Of a stretch of 18,359 bases of DNA, positions 1-7,406 are shown one piece after another. The notes beneath the pieces are model-generated. The model had not been told where the DNA came from and searched no databases. It saw only the letters and a list, made by a program, of their open reading frames with translations. A program made the position numbers and the translations under genes. This DNA comes from Gammaproteobacteria bacterium (GTDB taxonomy: Bacteria > Gemmatimonadota > Gemmatimonadetes > Longimicrobiales > Gaopeijiaceae), in assembly GCA_009843625.1 (NCBI GenBank), contig VYDD01000184.1, positions 1 to 18,359 of the forward strand, given 5' to 3'. Within the stretch, counting starts at the first letter, position 1. Every line of letters starts with the position of its first letter.

Positions 1-269
1 GTTTCCCAGAGTGCGGCAGCCTCGCTCAGCACGGTTGCCACGGTCAGGGAGTCGAGCTCGAACTCCTCGTCCAGCCGCGCGATTCGCCATGGGAGGGGGA
101 CCTGGCACGGCATCGACGACCCCTCGGCCGGGAGTTCGACCTGGTCCGGTTCGGCCGGAAGCGGAGCCGGGAGGGTGTCCGCCGCGGGCTTCGGCCGAGT
201 CGCAGCCAACCAGAACATGAACCCGCACACGGTCAGGATCGCCGCCAGCCAGGGCAGGGGAATCTTCAT
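1..269 (-). CDS. N-terminal part of a membrane-anchored, possibly matrixin-like metalloprotease (partial)
   Basis: This gene runs off the left edge, so only its first 89 codons are visible. The start is the ATG at 267-269 (complement); the frame upstream has no other ATG or GTG before a stop, and a weak GGAA motif precedes it. Residues 3-22 form a hydrophobic segment (PLPWLAAILTVCGFMFWLAA), which is a signal anchor or uncleaved leader. A Pro/Ala/Glu-rich spacer follows. Residues 58-89 begin a folded domain with PLPWRIARLDEEFELD and then EAAALWE. That pattern resembles the first strand and helix of matrixin-type zinc proteases, where a helix ending in A-x-x-W-E precedes the HExxHxxGxxH site. 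The zinc site would lie outside the window, so catalysis cannot be confirmed. It is divergent from the TonB-like gene, with 78 bases between the two starts. Confidence 0.5.
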   Translation of the reverse strand, partial: MKIPLPWLAAILTVCGFMFWLAATRPKPAADTLPAPLPAEPDQVELPAEGSSMPCQVPLPWRIARLDEEFELDSLTVATVLSEAAALWE

Positions 270-312
270 GCGGTTCCGTTCCGGCGCGGTCTCCGGATGA
301 CGCGAATCGGGC

Positions 313-342
313 TTGTCCGTTCCGCACTTCCCTCCCTAGTGT
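313..342 (+). promoter_or_regulatory. possible promoter for the TonB-like gene, with a leaderless-type -10
   Basis: TTGTCC at 313-318 and TAGTGT at 337-342 are 18 bases apart. The TAnnnT hexamer ends only five bases before the ATG at 348, and no GGAG-like ribosome binding site lies in between. This layout matches leaderless transcripts known from some bacterial phyla. The -10 agrees with consensus at only three positions, so the call is weak. Confidence 0.25.
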
Positions 343-347
343 GACCC

Positions 348-1217
348 ATGTTCGCTCCCACCGCCAACGACCGCTTCAAGGCACAGTGGGGCGATCGGCT
401 GGCCTGGTCGATCGTGGTTGCCGTGTTCGTCCATGTGGCGGGCTTCGCGTTCTTCCCGGGATGGAGGCTCAGGGATCTGTCGCCGGAGCCCCTCTTCGGC
501 GCCCGGGGCACGGAGTGGATCCTCCTCCAGCCTCTCGGATCCATGCCCGGTCTGGAGGCCATTGCCTTCGCGGCCGTTGCGGGCGCGGGTGAGGATTCGG
601 CTTCCGCCGGAGAAGTCGAAGCGGAGGAGCGGGATGACGTCAATCCCGCCGAGTTCGCGGACGCCGCCGGCGGGGGTGGCGGGGGCAGTTTCCTCGACCG
701 CCTGCGTGGACGCGCGGCGCCCCGGCCGGTTGTCGTCGAACCGGAGCTGGAGCTCTCCGATCCGGAGGCCCCCGTCGCGCCGGAGGGCGAGGAAGCGCCC
801 GACGACGGCGCGCTTTCGATCGGGGGCAGCGCCTCCACGGCGTCGCTGGAATCGCTGCCGGATCCCGATGAGCTCGATCTCGACCGGCTCTCGGTGCTCG
901 AGCCCGAACTCTCCCTGACTTTGCTGTCGGCCTGGGTGCTGGTGCGCAATCCCGACGAGGTCATGGAGTTCATGCGCCGTTCCGCCGCGCAGGAAGGCCT
1001 GGTCGAGGAGGACTTCATGACCGTGCGCGTGACTCTCTGGATCGACCGCACCGGGTCGGTCGAGTGGTCCGAGATCATGGAGTCGAGCGGCGACCGGCGC
1101 GTCGACGAAATCGCGCTGCAACTCGTCAACGAAGTGATCTCCTTTCGGCCCGCGCGCGAGCAGGGCGTCTCGGTGGCGCGCTCCGCCGTCTTCAGCATCC
1201 CCTTCCCGTGGACCTGA
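348..1217 (+). CDS. TonB-like energy-transducer family protein
   Basis: TonB-family proteins span the inner membrane and pass proton-motive-force energy to outer-membrane receptors through a C-terminal domain. This 289-residue protein has that layout: one N-terminal membrane helix at about 18-37, a long low-complexity periplasmic linker, and a TonB C-terminal domain at about 223-287. The domain shows the expected pattern: strand VRVTLWIDRTGSV, then ESSGDRRVDEIAL, then FRPA. The linker at about 80-185 is unusual because it is acidic and Gly-rich, with six consecutive glycines near 108-113 and many Glu/Asp, rather than Pro/Lys-rich. The start is the first ATG after the divergent spacer and has no clear ribosome binding site. 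The stop overlaps the start of the TPR lipoprotein by one base, so the two are probably cotranscribed. A partner could be the SusC receptor encoded downstream, but that is inference. Confidence 0.75.
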   Translation: MFAPTANDRFKAQWGDRLAWSIVVAVFVHVAGFAFFPGWRLRDLSPEPLFGARGTEWILLQPLGSMPGLEAIAFAAVAGAGEDSASAGEVEAEERDDVNPAEFADAAGGGGGGSFLDRLRGRAAPRPVVVEPELELSDPEAPVAPEGEEAPDDGALSIGGSASTASLESLPDPDELDLDRLSVLEPELSLTLLSAWVLVRNPDEVMEFMRRSAAQEGLVEEDFMTVRVTLWIDRTGSVEWSEIMESSGDRRVDEIALQLVNEVISFRPAREQGVSVARSAVFSIPFPWT

Positions 1218-2602
1218 TGCGACCGAGCCCCGCGGCTGGTGCCCTGCTGGCGGGGATGCTGTTCCTGGGGTGCGCCGTCGGCCGGGGGCCCTCGGGTCCG
1301 TTACGGTCGGCCACCGGGATCGTCTACCCTCCGGGAATACCGCCCGCCGAGACCCGGTTTTCCCAGACCGCGACCCTCTACCTCAACATCAACGGGGAGG
1401 AGGAGGCTGCGCTCGCGCAGGCACTGGAGGGCATCGAAGCCGATCCGGGCAACTCCATCCACTACTTCCTCGCCGGGGTGGCCGGGACCAGGCTCGGGGA
1501 TTACCGCGACGCCCACCGCTGGTTCGTGGAGGCCGAACGCATCTACCCCGCGTACGAACTGGACATAGAGCCGGAACGCGAGGCCGCCTGGGGCCGGGCT
1601 TTCAACGCGGGCCTGGAGGCCTACGCGAGGGGTGAGACGGATGCGGCTGCCGAGCACTGGCTCCGGGCCACGGAGATCTACGACCTGCAGCCCGCGGCGC
1701 ATCGAAACCTGGCCAGCCTGCTGGTGGAGCTGGGGCGCCGGGACGAAGCCATCCGCGTGTATCAGGAAGCGCTGCGCGGCCTGGAGAGACGTCCCGCGAC
1801 CCGCTTGCTGGCGGAGGACGAGCTGCGCGTACGCGGCGAACTGCGCGCCGACACCGAGAATCGGCTCGTCCAGCTCCTCCTCGCCGCCGGCCGCTTCGCC
1901 GACGTCGAGCCGCTGCTCCAGCGGCAGTTGGCCCGCGATCCAGGGAGCATCCGGGTGCGGAGCGATCTCGCGAGGACGCTGGTGGAACTCGGGCGCGCGG
2001 ACGAGGCCGCCGAACTCTACGCTTCGCTCCTCACCGACGAGTCGCTGGCGGCGGCCGACCTGTTCAACCTGGGGATCACGCTCTTCCGCTCATCGCGCTA
2101 CGAGCAGGCCGCCCGCGCGTTCGAGCTGCTCACGGAAAGGCAGCCCGACTCGCGGGACGCGTGGTTCAACTACGCCAACGCGCTGTTCGCGGACGAGGCC
2201 TGGGCGGCGCTCGCCGACGCCGGCGATCGGCTGCTGGCGGTCGATCCGCTGAGCGAGGCGGCGCATCTCATCACGGCGCGGGCCCGGCTGGAGACGGGAG
2301 ACGAAGCCGGCGCGCGCGCCGGGGTGGCGCGTTCCGATGGCCTGCCCGTCCACCTGGAGGGGCTGAGGCTGCGCGTTACCGACGAGGGCACCCTGGTTCA
2401 GGGGCGCATCGTGGGGAACGCGCTGCCGGAAGGCGCGCCGCTAAGGCTGCGTTTCATCTTCTACGACAACGCCGGAGTGCTGGGAGAGAGGTTCCTGGAG
2501 GCCGCCGCTCCGGCGCCGGGCGCCAGCGCGGACTTCCGGGTCTCCATCGAGGGCCGCGCGCTCGGCTATCGGTACGAGCTCGTAGGGGCGGGTACGCCGT
2601 AG
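1217..2602 (+). CDS. TPR-repeat lipoprotein with a C-terminal beta-sandwich domain
   Basis: The start is the ATG at 1217, which overlaps the previous stop (TGATG) and leads directly into a lipoprotein signal peptide. A longer reading from 1064 would destroy that signal. The protein is 461 residues. The lipobox is F-L-G-C with Cys19 as the acylated residue. From about 50 to 375 there are roughly eight TPR-like helical pairs, clearest at 80-112, 125-155, 159-190, 245-272, 280-308 and 314-343, with the usual small residue at position 8 and A at 20. A beta-rich module at about 377-456 ends in a pattern resembling FxLyD/DUF3426 domains (RLRFIFYDNAGVLGE). TPR lipoproteins usually act as scaffolds. 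The coupling suggests that it works with the TonB-like protein, perhaps organising transport or envelope assembly. No strong ribosome binding site is present; translational coupling is likely. Confidence 0.75.
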   Translation: MRPSPAAGALLAGMLFLGCAVGRGPSGPLRSATGIVYPPGIPPAETRFSQTATLYLNINGEEEAALAQALEGIEADPGNSIHYFLAGVAGTRLGDYRDAHRWFVEAERIYPAYELDIEPEREAAWGRAFNAGLEAYARGETDAAAEHWLRATEIYDLQPAAHRNLASLLVELGRRDEAIRVYQEALRGLERRPATRLLAEDELRVRGELRADTENRLVQLLLAAGRFADVEPLLQRQLARDPGSIRVRSDLARTLVELGRADEAAELYASLLTDESLAAADLFNLGITLFRSSRYEQAARAFELLTERQPDSRDAWFNYANALFADEAWAALADAGDRLLAVDPLSEAAHLITARARLETGDEAGARAGVARSDGLPVHLEGLRLRVTDEGTLVQGRIVGNALPEGAPLRLRFIFYDNAGVLGERFLEAAAPAPGASADFRVSIEGRALGYRYELVGAGTP

Positions 2603-2646
2603 AGACGCATCGCGCGGCCGCGGCTCACTCCGTCCGGACCGGCGAC

Positions 2647-3063
2647 CTACGGCCTGCGGCAGGCGGCGCGAGATGCGCGCCGGTGGTCGATGGGCTGGAC
2701 GGTGAGAATGAGTTCGTCGCCGTCGATGACGTCGATGGGTTCCGAGAGGACGCATCCCTGGGCGAGAAAGTCCATCAGGAAGTACACGCGTCCTGCCAGG
2801 TTCCATCGGAAGTTGAAGGTGTCGCGGTTGAGCGCCTCGACCATGCCCAGCCGGTTCTGGTAGGTGTCGCTCCACACGTAGATGGTCACGGCGTTGCGGC
2901 TCTGGTTGTTGACCTCCAGGGATATGCCCTCGACACGGCCGGGAGGCCGGGGCTCACCCCGCGTCGAGGTGCAGGCGGCCAGCGCGGCCACCAGCAACGC
3001 CACCGGTAGCAAGCTCAGCCGGTTTGCCGGCGGAGACCACATGCTGCGGGCGCCTCGCGGCAT
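2647..3063 (-). CDS. small lipoprotein of unknown function
   Basis: This 138-residue protein does not match a family I recognise. It has a lipoprotein signal peptide ending in L-A-A-C (Cys31 counting from this start). Beyond that is a single compact beta-rich domain with strands such as ISLEVNNQ, AVTIYVW, TFNFRW, RVYFLMDF and ELILTV. I chose the ATG at 3063 because an AAGGAG motif lies about 12 bases upstream. A TTG 12 bases further out would sit right against that motif, and an ATG at 3042 would still leave a complete signal peptide but has a weaker site. The gene stands alone: it converges with the TPR gene and diverges from the plug protein. The fold would suit an extracytoplasmic binding or assembly protein, but nothing visible assigns a role. 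Confidence 0.7.
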   Translation of the reverse strand: MPRGARSMWSPPANRLSLLPVALLVAALAACTSTRGEPRPPGRVEGISLEVNNQSRNAVTIYVWSDTYQNRLGMVEALNRDTFNFRWNLAGRVYFLMDFLAQGCVLSEPIDVIDGDELILTVQPIDHRRASRAACRRP

Positions 3064-3132
3064 CGGCGTACCCAACTCCTTTCGTTCCCTGCGGCCGCGG
3101 GGTCACCAGCCCACGGCCCGTCTCACCTCGGG

Positions 3133-3146
3133 GCCCGGCACCGGGC
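3133..3146. promoter_or_regulatory. 14-base perfect palindrome in a divergent intergenic region
   Basis: GCCCGG-CA-CCGGGC is a perfect inverted repeat between the divergent lipoprotein and plug-protein genes. It overlaps where the -35 of a promoter using the TATACT at 3166-3171 would lie, so it could be an operator or a small hairpin. Short GC palindromes also arise by chance in DNA of this composition. Confidence 0.25.
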
Positions 3147-3165
3147 GTGAACCTCCCGATGCGCG

Positions 3166-3171
3166 TATACT
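3166..3171 (+). promoter_or_regulatory. possible -10 element for the plug-protein gene
   Basis: TATACT matches the sigma-70 -10 consensus at five of six positions and stands out in a GC-rich background, 40 bases before the start codon. No good -35 hexamer lies at the standard distance, so an activator or another sigma factor would be needed. Confidence 0.3.
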
Positions 3172-3193
3172 CACCTGTAGTGATAGGCCACCT

Positions 3194-3209
3194 GGACCGA
3201 TGGAGGTCC
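3194..3209 (+). promoter_or_regulatory. small inverted repeat over the ribosome binding site of the plug-protein gene
   Basis: GGACC at 3194-3198 and GGTCC at 3205-3209 flank a six-base loop. The ribosome binding site GGAGG (3202-3206) lies partly in the loop and partly in the right arm, just before the ATG at 3211. Folding could limit ribosome access, but the stem is only five pairs. Confidence 0.2.
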
Positions 3210-3210
3210 G

Positions 3211-3921
3211 ATGAATCTGCTCCCCGGCCTGCCAACCGAGTTCCTGCCCGTCGTGCGCGCGAAGGTCGGCCTTCTGGCCCTCATCCCCGCCGTCGTCCTC
3301 GCGCCGGCGTCGGTTCTGGCCCAGAGACCGCTTCACGGGGTGGTCGCCGACCAGGCCACGCTGTCCCTCATCGACTCGGCGAAGGTGACGGTGCTCGGCA
3401 CCGGGCTTGAGGCGGTTACCGGCGGGGACGGCACCTTCTCGTTCGAGGGCGTGCCGCTCGGCGCCCTGGCCGTGCGCATCGAGGCGCCGGGATACCCGGT
3501 GGTGGTGGAGCAGGTGGAAGTGGCGCGCGACGTCGTGCTCTACATGCAGGTCATGATGCCCAGGACCGATGTCATCCTGGGAGAGCTCGCGACCCCGCCG
3601 GCCGCCACGGGCGAAGCCAGGACCGCCGCCGAACTCGTAGCCCGCAAGGTCCTGGACATGAACCCGAACTCCGGGAATCTGGGCCTCAACACGAACCCGG
3701 TGCGCCTGCGCGGGACCGGGACCTTGGGGCTCGGCGGCGAACCCGCGGTGTTCCTCGACGGGGTCCGGATCGGAACCTTCGGCCCCGCCATGGAGGTGCT
3801 GAGCCAGATTCCGGCGCGCGATGTACGCAACATCCGGGTGCTGCGCGGGGCGGCCTCGGCATTCCTTCAGGGATCCGCGGACGGCTCCATCCATATCGAA
3901 ACGCGATCAGGTCCCGGCTGA
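3211..3921 (+). CDS. secreted carboxypeptidase-regulatory-like plus TonB-receptor plug domain protein, no barrel
   Basis: The 236-residue product has a long signal peptide (hydrophobic core about 17-35, cleavage near VLA-QRP at 37-38). A CarboxypepD_reg-like beta-sandwich follows at about 40-117 (GVVADQATLSLIDSAKVTVL, then GDGTFSFEGVPLG). A TonB-receptor plug domain follows at about 136-233, with typical patterns RLRGTGTLGLGGEPAVFLDG, ARDVRNIRVLRGAASAF and GSIHIETRSG. Complete receptors then carry a barrel of several hundred residues, but this one stops directly after the plug. No barrel-like coding follows before the next gene, so recent breakage is unlikely. The start is the ATG at 3211 after GGAGG. 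Such short plug proteins could be periplasmic partners of receptors or TonB, but no function is established here. It lies 307 bases upstream of a complete SusC. Confidence 0.8.
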   Translation: MNLLPGLPTEFLPVVRAKVGLLALIPAVVLAPASVLAQRPLHGVVADQATLSLIDSAKVTVLGTGLEAVTGGDGTFSFEGVPLGALAVRIEAPGYPVVVEQVEVARDVVLYMQVMMPRTDVILGELATPPAATGEARTAAELVARKVLDMNPNSGNLGLNTNPVRLRGTGTLGLGGEPAVFLDGVRIGTFGPAMEVLSQIPARDVRNIRVLRGAASAFLQGSADGSIHIETRSGPG

Positions 3922-4228
3922 GTTCGCGCGCCCGCTGGACCGGACGGCAGGACGTAACTCCGTACGACCTCGCCGTTTGACACGCGGAACGGCGCTCCGT
4001 ATCAGTCAGAAGGGCGATCAGTTTTGGCGATCGCGATTCGCGGACTGCCGGAGGACTTCCGCCGCCGGAGTCGCCGGGGCTGGAACGCTGCCCCTTTTCC
4101 GCTCGCCCGCAGCGTGTCCCGCGTGACCCACCTCCCGGAGCGCTCTCCTTGTGCTCCGTCCCCGCCTGGCGCCGCCCCGGGTTCCATCTCGCCGTGGCGC
4201 CCCAGCCATCCCCCATCCTGGAGGAGCC
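3922..4228. other. 307-base non-coding region upstream of susC
   Basis: No convincing gene is present on either strand. The region contains the promoter described at 3977-4005, a predicted leader of about 215 bases, and the GGAGGA ribosome binding site just before the ATG at 4229. The susC frame stays open back to 4151, but its extra 26 residues are Arg/Pro-rich and would bury the signal peptide, so this is read as untranslated. I saw no clear riboswitch or strong terminator. Confidence 0.5.
3977..4005 (+). promoter_or_regulatory. sigma-70-like promoter for the susC operon
   Basis: A perfect TTGACA -35 at 3977-3982 is followed, after a 17-base spacer, by TATCAG at 4000-4005 (four of six matches to TATAAT). 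Transcription would begin near 4012 and leave a 5' leader of about 215 bases before susC. This is the best sigma-70 match I found in the window. Confidence 0.5.
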
Positions 4229-7200
4229 ATGCTTCGACGACTTTGTCTTCTTTCCCTGTCCGCGGCGGCCTTTCTCGTGCTTGTGCCGGGCGCGCAGGCA
4301 CAGCAGGCGACCCTGACGGGAACGGTAACCGACCGGCAGACCGGCGAGCCCCTGGCCGCGGTCCAGGTCTTCATCGCCGAACCCAGCATCGGCGCCCTCA
4401 CGCAGCAGAACGGGCGCTTTCTCCTGGCGGGCGTGCCCGCCGGCACCCACTCGGTCACGGCCCAGCGCATCGGCTATACCTCCTCGACCATCGAGGTGAC
4501 GGTAACGGCCGACGAAACCACCCTGCTGGGCTTTCAGCTTACCGAAGAAGCGCTCGGGCTCGACGAGATCATCGTGACCGGGACGCCGGGGGGCACGCAG
4601 CGGCGCGCGATCGGCAACGCGGTGGCCACGCTGGAGGCTGCGCAGGTCACCCAGGAGGTGGCGGTCCTCAACATGCAGGACCTGCTGACCGCCCGGACCC
4701 CCGGAGTGCAGTTCGCCAGGGCCGGCGGGAACGTCGGGACCGGGTCGGCGATCGAGGTCCGGGGCACCGGGAGCTTCAACCTGGGCTCCAATCCCCTCAT
4801 CTACGTCGACGGCGTGCGCGTGAACAACAACTCGCAGGCCGGACCCGATCTGGGCAATGAGCGGGAGGTCAACGTCCTCAACGACTTCAATCCCCAGGAC
4901 ATCGAGAGCATCGAGATCATCAAGGGACCGGCGGCCGCCACGCTGTACGGCACCGAAGCGTCGGCCGGGGTGATTCAGATCATCACCAAGCGCGGCGCCG
5001 AGGGCGAGGCCCAGTTCGACGCCTCGGTGCGCATGGGCACCAACTACCTGCGCAATCCGGCGGCGCGCATCGGCACCAAGTGGACGTGCCAGAACAGCTT
5101 CGACCCGCCCTGCCGCGAGGGCGAGGGGCTGGTGCCCTACAACGCCTACGAGGAGTCGAACGTCCTGATCGACCAGGGAGCCTTCCCGTGGCCGCAGGAC
5201 GAGCTGTTCCAGAGAGGGCTCAGCCAGAGCTACAACCTGGGCGTGCGCGGCGGCACCCAGAACTACCGCTACTTCCTCTCCGGGAACTACGACAACGACG
5301 AAGGCATCACCTACTACAACTGGAACAAGGCGCTGCGGCTGCGCGCCAACGTCGGCGTCGTCTTCTCCGAGAACTTCTCGCTCGACGTCTCCACCGGATA
5401 TGTGGACGGCAAGACGAGGTTCCTGTCGCCCGCGGACGGCGACGGCGGCATCTGGGAAGACCTGGCGTGGGGCAACGGATTCTGCTATCCGCGCATCAAC
5501 GGGCGCAACGCATGCGCGCGGCTGATGGGGTTCCAGGAGCACCTCCCCTCGGACGTGGCCAAGCTCGAGGCGACGCGCGAGTTCAGCCGCTTCACCGGAA
5601 GCGGCACGCTCAACTTCACCACCGGCGACTGGCTCTCGTCGCGGGTCGTCGTCGGCCTGGACAAGGGCTGGGACGAGAACAACGTGCTCTGGCCCCTCGA
5701 GGTGCAGCTGTCGCCGGTGTATGAAGAGACCGCCTCCGGGCTGGTCGTACTGGAGCGGCCGGTCACCACCAACTTCACGGCGGACTGGTCCGCCACCGCG
5801 CGGGTTCCCCTGACCGACGCCTGGGGAACCGCGACCTCCGTGGGTGCGCAGTACTACTTCGAGCGCCTCTCCATGCTCGGCACCACCGGGCGGGGATTCG
5901 CGTCTCCCTTCTCGCGCACGGTCAACCAGACTCCGCCCGCGAGCGCCGACCTCAACTTCGACTACGTCGAGAACAAGTCCATCGGCTTCTACGTGCAGGA
6001 GGAGTTCAGCTACAACGACCGCCTGTTCCTGACCGGCGCCGTGCGCTTCGACGACAACTCGGCCTTCGGCGCCGAGCTCGAGCCGGAGACCTATCCCAAG
6101 GTCTCGGCCACGTGGGTCATGTCCGAAGAGAGCTTCTGGAACTTCGAAATGGTCAACTCGTTCCGCCTGCGCGGCGCGTGGGGCCAGGCCGGCCGGCAGC
6201 CGGACGCCTTCGCGGGAACCAACCAGTACAGCGTCATTCCCGGAGCGGGCGGGACGACGGCCCTCGACCCCTCCAACCCGGGCAACCCGGCCGTGGGCCC
6301 CGAGCGCAGCACGGAGCTCGAGGTCGGGTTCGACGTCGCGCTGCTGGACGACCGGGTATCCGCCGAGTTCACCTACTTCGACCAGAAGAACGAGGACGCG
6401 CTCCTCGCCGTGGCCCTTCCGCCCAGCCTCGGCTTCGGCGGAGTCACCCAGCGCAATCTGGGCCGCATCGACAACTGGGGATGGGAGGCGTCGGTCAACA
6501 CACGGCTCTACGAGGGGTCGGGCATCTCCGTCAACCTTGGGCTGAACGGGTCCTACGTCATGAACCGCATCAAGGACCTGGGATCCTTCGCGGGCACCCG
6601 CGAGATCCGGATCGGGCTGCCGTACCCGAACTACTCCGAGCCCAGGTACTACGTGATGTCGGCCCAGTTCGACCCCGGTGGCTCGAGAACGAACGCGTAC
6701 GGTGAGAAGGTCAGCGCGATGTGCGATGCGGGCGTCATCGTGGGCCCCGACGGAACTCCGGCCACCGTTCCCGCAGGAACCGGACCGACCGACCAGTACG
6801 GCGTGATCCTCGGGGGCCCCACCGTTCCCTGCGATGACACTGGATACAACATCATGGCCGGACCGGCCTTCTTCCCGTACAGGTTCTCCGTCAACCCGAG
6901 CATCAGCCTTCTCGACAACGCCGTCTCCATCCACCTGCTGGCGGACGGGGGCTACGGCAAGGTCGGGCTGGACGGCGCGCAGGAGTGGGGGCACCGCTAC
7001 AACAACAGCTACGATTCCCGCTGCGAGTGCGACCCGGTCTGGATCGCGGGTGACCGGTATCGCTCCCAGGCCACCTGGGGCTACTTCGACGCCGACTTCT
7101 GGAAGCTCCGCGAGGTCGGGGTCCGCTACAACTTCACCCAGGCGATGGCCAATCGCATCGGGGCGGATCGCGCGTCGCTGTCCTTCTCGGGCCGCGAACT

Positions 7201-7375
7201 GTGGACCATCTGGCAGCGCCAGAAGGAGGTGGGGAACTTCCTCGGCACGCAGGCCGGGAATCCCGGTCTTCCGGTTCTCGACCCCGAAATGGGCACGTCC
7301 GATTTCGGGAGCGCGAACCACAGGCTCATGGCGCCGCTTACGAGCATGCACCTCGAGATGCGGGTCACCTTCTGA
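4229..7375 (+). CDS. SusC/RagA-type TonB-linked outer-membrane receptor
   Basis: SusC-family proteins are 22-strand outer-membrane barrels that import oligosaccharides, peptides or other nutrients with a SusD lid, powered by TonB. The start is the ATG at 4229, preceded by GGAGGA; it gives 1048 residues, usual for the family. The order is: signal peptide with cleavage near AQA-QQ (residue 24); CarboxypepD_reg-like domain at about 26-108; TonB-box-like LDEIIVTG at 111-118; plug at about 122-256 with IEVRGTGSFNLGSNPLIYVD, DIESIEIIKGPAAATLYG and GVIQIITKRG; then the barrel, ending in the aromatic signature RVTF. The mature protein has eight cysteines, in four close or loop-linked pairs (287/295, 419/429, 832/868, 932/934), which could form disulfides in outer loops. 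The susD gene follows after 31 bases. The substrate cannot be read from sequence. Confidence 0.95.
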   Translation: MLRRLCLLSLSAAAFLVLVPGAQAQQATLTGTVTDRQTGEPLAAVQVFIAEPSIGALTQQNGRFLLAGVPAGTHSVTAQRIGYTSSTIEVTVTADETTLLGFQLTEEALGLDEIIVTGTPGGTQRRAIGNAVATLEAAQVTQEVAVLNMQDLLTARTPGVQFARAGGNVGTGSAIEVRGTGSFNLGSNPLIYVDGVRVNNNSQAGPDLGNEREVNVLNDFNPQDIESIEIIKGPAAATLYGTEASAGVIQIITKRGAEGEAQFDASVRMGTNYLRNPAARIGTKWTCQNSFDPPCREGEGLVPYNAYEESNVLIDQGAFPWPQDELFQRGLSQSYNLGVRGGTQNYRYFLSGNYDNDEGITYYNWNKALRLRANVGVVFSENFSLDVSTGYVDGKTRFLSPADGDGGIWEDLAWGNGFCYPRINGRNACARLMGFQEHLPSDVAKLEATREFSRFTGSGTLNFTTGDWLSSRVVVGLDKGWDENNVLWPLEVQLSPVYEETASGLVVLERPVTTNFTADWSATARVPLTDAWGTATSVGAQYYFERLSMLGTTGRGFASPFSRTVNQTPPASADLNFDYVENKSIGFYVQEEFSYNDRLFLTGAVRFDDNSAFGAELEPETYPKVSATWVMSEESFWNFEMVNSFRLRGAWGQAGRQPDAFAGTNQYSVIPGAGGTTALDPSNPGNPAVGPERSTELEVGFDVALLDDRVSAEFTYFDQKNEDALLAVALPPSLGFGGVTQRNLGRIDNWGWEASVNTRLYEGSGISVNLGLNGSYVMNRIKDLGSFAGTREIRIGLPYPNYSEPRYYVMSAQFDPGGSRTNAYGEKVSAMCDAGVIVGPDGTPATVPAGTGPTDQYGVILGGPTVPCDDTGYNIMAGPAFFPYRFSVNPSISLLDNAVSIHLLADGGYGKVGLDGAQEWGHRYNNSYDSRCECDPVWIAGDRYRSQATWGYFDADFWKLREVGVRYNFTQAMANRIGADRASLSFSGRELWTIWQRQKEVGNFLGTQAGNPGLPVLDPEMGTSDFGSANHRLMAPLTSMHLEMRVTF

Positions 7376-7406
7376 GTTTCCGGGAACGAGTACTGTCGGA
7401 GGATAG

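Noticed and set aside
1064..1216. Upstream extension of the TPR lipoprotein
   Set aside because: The extra 51 residues are Arg-rich, overlap the TonB-like gene and would hide the lipoprotein signal peptide that starts at 1217.
3922..4150. Remnant of a receptor barrel after the plug protein
   Set aside because: None of the frames shows alternating aromatic/hydrophobic strands or a terminal aromatic signature; the stretch looks non-coding.
4151..4228. Upstream extension of SusC
   Set aside because: The extra residues are Pro/Arg-rich and precede a normal signal peptide; GGAGGA lies just before the ATG at 4229.
3686..7351. A 1221-codon open frame on the minus strand across susC
   Set aside because: It is a shadow of the GC-biased susC codons. 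The translation is low in complexity, with no recognisable domain, and the plus strand has an unmistakable SusC.
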